Source of the DNA: Rhodopirellula sp. SM50
Lineage (GTDB): Bacteria; Planctomycetota; Planctomycetia; Pirellulales; Pirellulaceae
Assembly: GCF_002289565.1 (NCBI RefSeq)
Contig: NZ_NTFY01000081.1
Coordinates: 1 to 64,000 of the forward strand
Direction: 5' to 3'
Length of the DNA: 64,000 nucleotides
A program made the translations under genes and the position numbers. Of this stretch, positions 60,573-64,000 are shown piece by piece. The stretch's first letter is position 1; the number at the start of each line of letters is the position of its first letter. The notes below the pieces were generated by a model that saw nothing but the letters and a program-made list of their open reading frames with translations, made no database searches and was not told where the DNA came from.

Positions 60573-61493
60573 TCATTCTATGGGGGCCTGCAAGACATCC
60601 GCCAGCCCGCTGCGATAGTCAGGGAAGTCCAACCCCGGTAACAGGTCACGCCGTAACTTTCGATTCCATACGCGTTTGTTGCTGTCACTGCGCATGCGAA
60701 CCGGTGCGTCGGCCGCGGGGGGGACAAACCGAGGCAGCGGGGCACCGCATTGCCGGGCGATTTCCCGATAAAAATCGCCGCGCACGACCGGCGCGTCGTC
60801 GGCGACGACGTACAGCCGCGATTGCATCCCGATGGAAACACGTTGCGGCGGATCGGACATCCTTTGCCAGGCCGCCAGCACCGCTCGGGCCGCGTCTCGG
60901 ACGTGTATCAAATTTAAAAATCCCGTTTCGGGCGACGCGATCGGTCGACCGGCGACGACATCGGCGGCGCGGGGCACTCGGTGGGGACCATAAATCCCCG
61001 CCAATCGCAACACGGTCCACGGTGCCGCCGGGCGGAGGGCGTGCAGCAAGCCCTCGGCCTGCAAATGGACGCGTCCGCCCAGGCGATTGGGGTGCGTCGG
61101 CGAGGTTTCATCCACCCAGCGGCCGTCGGTTTGGTGATAAACGCCCGTCGTGCTGATGTAACAAAGTCGCACGTCGGTCGGCAACAGGTGGAGCAGGTTT
61201 CTCAGCCCCCCGACCTGGGACTCGTAGCGTCCCAGCGGACCGCTGCGGTCGTAGCTGACCGCGACCAGCACCCGGGCGGCGGCGGACAACTGCTGCAAAG
61301 GGAGATTTCTATAAGTTGCCTGATCGGTCCAATCAAAACGGATCGGGTGAAATCCGTTGTCGGCCAAGGTGGCGAAGCGGTTTTCCGAGCGCGTCGTCGC
61401 GTAAACTTTCGCACCCGACGCCGCGGACAGCTGGGCCACGGTTTGCCCTAAGTAGCCCGCACCGACCACTAAAACATCTGTATTGTCGTTCAT
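60573..61493 (-). CDS. NAD(P)-dependent epimerase/SDR-type oxidoreductase (YeeZ-like)
   Basis: The 306-aa extended-SDR-like protein has a Rossmann motif VLVVGAGYLGQTVAQL, the strand YISTTGVYHQTDG where the catalytic Ser/Tyr region lies, and LAGIYGPHR. The classical YxxxK is not clear (HLQAEGLLHAL takes its place), so dehydrogenase or epimerase activity is uncertain and it may be an atypical member. It lies upstream of the MBL gene on the minus strand and is divergent from the HtrA gene. Confidence 0.85.
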   Translation of the reverse strand: MNDNTDVLVVGAGYLGQTVAQLSAASGAKVYATTRSENRFATLADNGFHPIRFDWTDQATYRNLPLQQLSAAARVLVAVSYDRSGPLGRYESQVGGLRNLLHLLPTDVRLCYISTTGVYHQTDGRWVDETSPTHPNRLGGRVHLQAEGLLHALRPAAPWTVLRLAGIYGPHRVPRAADVVAGRPIASPETGFLNLIHVRDAARAVLAAWQRMSDPPQRVSIGMQSRLYVVADDAPVVRGDFYREIARQCGAPLPRFVPPAADAPVRMRSDSNKRVWNRKLRRDLLPGLDFPDYRSGLADVLQAPIE

Positions 61494-61540
61494 TCCGGCT
61501 TTTCCCGCGACTTTTTCAAAATTGTGGGGTTGAGGCTACA

Positions 61541-62761
61541 ATGGGTGGCGTGACTTTCAACCGGGCCTTTTATGACAGGGAGTGTGTTTTGAACCAGGCT
61601 GGTCAAACCAATCGGATCGCGGGGGCGGAGGCTGATGTAGTGGGTCGTTGTTCTGTCGGTGGTTCGTTCTCCGCTCTGGTCTGCGTGGTGCTGGCCGCCC
61701 TGCTGTCTGCATCCCCCACCCACGCCGACGATGCCGCCTCCGGCGATCGCAATTCGCCAGCGATCCAAGAAAACGCGTTCGTGCAAAACGAGTCGCGGGA
61801 AACGGCGGCGGCAAACGCGGCGGGAACCTACGTCTCGGTGCCGATCGATCTGGAGCCGATTCACCGCCGCGGTGGCGTCCCCGAATCACTTGAAATCTTG
61901 CAGTTGATGGAAAAACAACAACGCCGCGTGGCCGAGCGGGCGGGCAAGTGTACCGTCAGTGTCAAAATCGGCGCGGCCCAGGGCTGTGGCGTGATCGTCT
62001 CCGATACCGGCTTCATCATCACGGCCGCCCATGTCGCCATGCGACCCCAACGGCGAGCGATCATCACGCTGTCCGACGGACGTCAGGTTTCCGCGACCAC
62101 GCTGGGGATGAACCGAGAGGTGGACGCCGGACTGATCAAAATCGACCCCGACCAAAACGGTGGCAAGCCTTGGCCCCACGCCAGCCTCGGCACGAGCGAC
62201 AACCTGGTGCCGGGCATGTGGTGCATCGCGATGGGCCATCCCGGCGGATACGATCCGTCCCGCGGCGCGGTGATCCGCGTCGGCAGATTGCTGGAAGTCA
62301 GCTCCGACGTGATCCGCACCGACTGCGCCCTGATCGGTGGTGACAGCGGCGGCCCGCTGTTTAATTTCGCCGGCCAGCTGATCGCCGTCCACAGCCGGAT
62401 CGGCAATGACGTCGCCGACAACCTGCATGTGCCGATCGACCACTACGACGAATCCTGGGAGCGGATGGCGCTCGGCAAGGCCTGGGGGTTCTTGCCGAAT
62501 TTCAAACCCACCCTCGGCGTCTCGGGGAACAAATCCACCAAGACCGCTGAGATCATCGCGGTCAAGCCTGGCATGGCGGCCGAAGCCGGCGGGATGTTGG
62601 CCGGCGATATCGTGATCAAATTCGGTCGACAGCCGATTACGGATTTTCAATCACTCGTCGATGCCGTCGCCGACACCATGCCCGGCGAACGTGTCCCGGT
62701 TTTGGTCCAACGGGGCAGCGACACGGTGCGATTGGTGATCGAAATCGGCAGGTCGGGGTGA
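61541..62761 (+). CDS. HtrA/DegP-like serine protease with PDZ domain
   Basis: The 406-aa protein has a hydrophobic export segment (FSALVCVVLAALLSASPTHA). A trypsin-like S1C domain has His in FIITAAHVAM (H164), Asp in VDAGLIKI (D195) and Ser in GGDSGGPLFN (S269). One PDZ follows at about 320-405 (AAEAGGMLAGDIVIKFGRQP). It should act in periplasmic protein quality control. The start is uncertain: ATG 61541 or a TTG at 61589 with AGGGAG upstream. It precedes a pseudo-protease paralogue by 146 bp. Confidence 0.9.
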   Translation: MGGVTFNRAFYDRECVLNQAGQTNRIAGAEADVVGRCSVGGSFSALVCVVLAALLSASPTHADDAASGDRNSPAIQENAFVQNESRETAAANAAGTYVSVPIDLEPIHRRGGVPESLEILQLMEKQQRRVAERAGKCTVSVKIGAAQGCGVIVSDTGFIITAAHVAMRPQRRAIITLSDGRQVSATTLGMNREVDAGLIKIDPDQNGGKPWPHASLGTSDNLVPGMWCIAMGHPGGYDPSRGAVIRVGRLLEVSSDVIRTDCALIGGDSGGPLFNFAGQLIAVHSRIGNDVADNLHVPIDHYDESWERMALGKAWGFLPNFKPTLGVSGNKSTKTAEIIAVKPGMAAEAGGMLAGDIVIKFGRQPITDFQSLVDAVADTMPGERVPVLVQRGSDTVRLVIEIGRSG

Positions 62762-62907
62762 TGCAGCCCCCAAATCGCAGTCCCCAAGTCGCAGCGCCAA
62801 GCCGCAGCCCTGATGTGGAAACCCCCGATGGCTCGTCCGCACCGTTCACGTTGGCTTGAATCTTAAAATCCTTTAAAATACGTTCGTCTCCTTTATTGAT
62901 TGCCGCC

Positions 62908-63993
62908 ATGATTCCTCAACCGATCGACTGGTTTTCAAAACGTCGCCCGTCCGCCTTGGTGTTGGCCGCGGTGGTGTCGATGGTCCTCTCCGGCAGCGTG
63001 CTCACGCCTGCGGTTCACGCCCAGTCGACGCCCCACTGGATGAGCCACGGGCGGTACCGGACATCCATCGCCTCACGCGACAGCGGTGCGATGATGCGTC
63101 TGGTTCGGCCGCTGTCCGAAACCGTGGAACAATCGGTCGTGCAAGTCTATTCGGGCGGCCAGGTCGTCTCGTTGGGAACGGTGGTGTCCGAAGACGGTTA
63201 CATCCTGACCAAGCGGAGTGAGTTGAGCGGGGGCGATCCGGTATCGGTGCGATTGCCCAGCGGCGAGAAAGTGGACGCCCGCGTCGCGGCCCGAAGAAAA
63301 TCCAATGATCTGGCGCTGTTGAAAATCCACGGCGGCGATGAAGCCAGCTGGGACATCAAACCGGCGACCTTCAGCACCGTGGCCCCCCCGACGGGCAGCT
63401 TCTTGATTTCACCCGGACGCGACGGATTCACGATCGGAATCGGCGTGCTGGGTGTTCCGCCACGTCACGTCGCCCACCACGGGCTCTTGGGCGTCAACTT
63501 TTACGACGCACAGACAGGTCCGGCGATGGTCCGTCGCGTGCACCCGGAAAGTGGTGCCGACAATGCCGGGCTACAAGACGGCGATCGGATTCTGAAAATC
63601 AATGGACTGCAATTGCTCGGCTCCGAGTCGGCGGTCAACACGCTGAAAAAAATGTATCCCGGCGATGTGGTGCGACTGACGATCATGCGGGGCGAGAACA
63701 CGCTCGAACTGGACGCCCAAATGAGCGACAAGGCGCTGTTGATGGAGTCGGAAAATGACGCCAAAGTCAACGGGCCGCGGAACATGCGGCTGAGCGGCTT
63801 TGACAGCGTCATCCAACACGACACCGTACTTTCCCCCAACCAATGCGGCGGCCCGCTGTTGGACAGCCATGGCCACGTCATCGGTATCAACATCGCCCGC
63901 GCCGGCCGAGTCGTCAGCTACGCCTTGCCGTCGGCATTGGTCACCGCCGAGATGGTCGAGATGCTCGAAGAGGCTCGTCGACCGCGAGAATGA
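62908..63993 (+). CDS. HtrA-like pseudo-protease with PDZ inserted before the serine loop
   Basis: The 361-aa protein has a signal peptide (ALVLAAVVSMVLSGSVLTPA). The HtrA His position reads ILTKRSELSG (His lost), while Asp is kept in NDLALLKI (D134). A PDZ domain (about 192-272, GLLGVNFYD ... AGLQDGDRILKINGLQ) follows. Only then comes the HtrA serine segment, VIQHDTVLSPNQCGGPLLD, with Cys313 in place of Ser, and GHVIGINIARAG. The PDZ is thus inside the protease fold. It is probably catalytically dead or altered and may bind or regulate the upstream HtrA. ATG 62908 is preferred over TTG 62896. Confidence 0.88.
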   Translation: MIPQPIDWFSKRRPSALVLAAVVSMVLSGSVLTPAVHAQSTPHWMSHGRYRTSIASRDSGAMMRLVRPLSETVEQSVVQVYSGGQVVSLGTVVSEDGYILTKRSELSGGDPVSVRLPSGEKVDARVAARRKSNDLALLKIHGGDEASWDIKPATFSTVAPPTGSFLISPGRDGFTIGIGVLGVPPRHVAHHGLLGVNFYDAQTGPAMVRRVHPESGADNAGLQDGDRILKINGLQLLGSESAVNTLKKMYPGDVVRLTIMRGENTLELDAQMSDKALLMESENDAKVNGPRNMRLSGFDSVIQHDTVLSPNQCGGPLLDSHGHVIGINIARAGRVVSYALPSALVTAEMVEMLEEARRPRE

Positions 63994-64000
63994 TGACGTT

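Overview
The window looks like chromosomal DNA of a marine planctomycete, most likely Pirellulaceae of the Rhodopirellula/Stieleria type. Lineage-typical features are: three formylglycine sulfatases; a DUF1080 + membrane-bound-dehydrogenase propeller + CxxCH cytochrome fusion; a DUF1559-like protein; a giant secreted protein with a LEPRxLL-like N-terminal motif (LEARQLL); a comB homologue; and many palindromic intergenic repeats. Genus assignment is inference; there is no rRNA in the window. I found no tRNA, no CRISPR array and no intact insertion sequence.

Layout. 1-5 kb: secreted eukaryote-like cyclophilin, then the 1248-aa DUF1080/cytochrome fusion. 5.6-9.6 kb (+): ECF sigma factor, PQQ-like propeller, sulfatase 1. 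9.6-19.2 kb (all -): a probable catabolic operon reading FCD-type GntR regulator, DHDPS/N-acetylneuraminate-lyase-family aldolase, sulfatase 3, SSS sodium symporter, sulfatase 2, VCBS-propeller/sialidase-like fusion. Several of these genes overlap at stop/start codons, so the cluster resembles a nan-type (ulosonic acid) system combined with desulfation. 19.6-29.2 kb: a glutamine-amidotransferase-like protein without its nucleophile Cys, a KASIII-like enzyme, and housekeeping genes (rpsD, lpdA-miaB, an M16 peptidase pair). 29.2-40 kb (-): a giant hybrid histidine kinase with two kinase cores and two receivers, a small ORF, and HrpA helicase. 40.4-44.6 kb (+): a four-gene translationally coupled ECF-sigma operon. 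44.8-49.2 kb (-): S46 peptidase, Tat-exported Gfo/Idh oxidoreductase, HU-like protein with a clear terminator. 49.6-54.6 kb (-): 1665-aa secreted thioredoxin + cyclophilin + cadherin-like protein. 55-59.2 kb: IscA-type protein and YidD (-); rhomboid, MATE and ComB (+, coupled). 59.7-64 kb: MBL hydrolase and SDR-like oxidoreductase (-), then an active HtrA and a pseudo-HtrA paralogue (+).

The most unusual non-coding content is the repeats. There are heptanucleotide tandem arrays ((GGGTTTT)13, (TACTCAG)7, (GGTTAGT)10), 14/15-bp arrays, 60-bp tandem palindromes, short elements with shared inverted ends, and a perfect 25-bp REP-like hairpin. Many abut or contain the stop codon of the adjacent gene.

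The strongest candidates for new biology are the sulfatase/aldolase/SSS/sialidase-like operon, the PDZ-inserted pseudo-HtrA, the Cys-less amidotransferase, the secreted thioredoxin-cyclophilin giant, the four-gene ECF operon, and repeats that supply stop codons.
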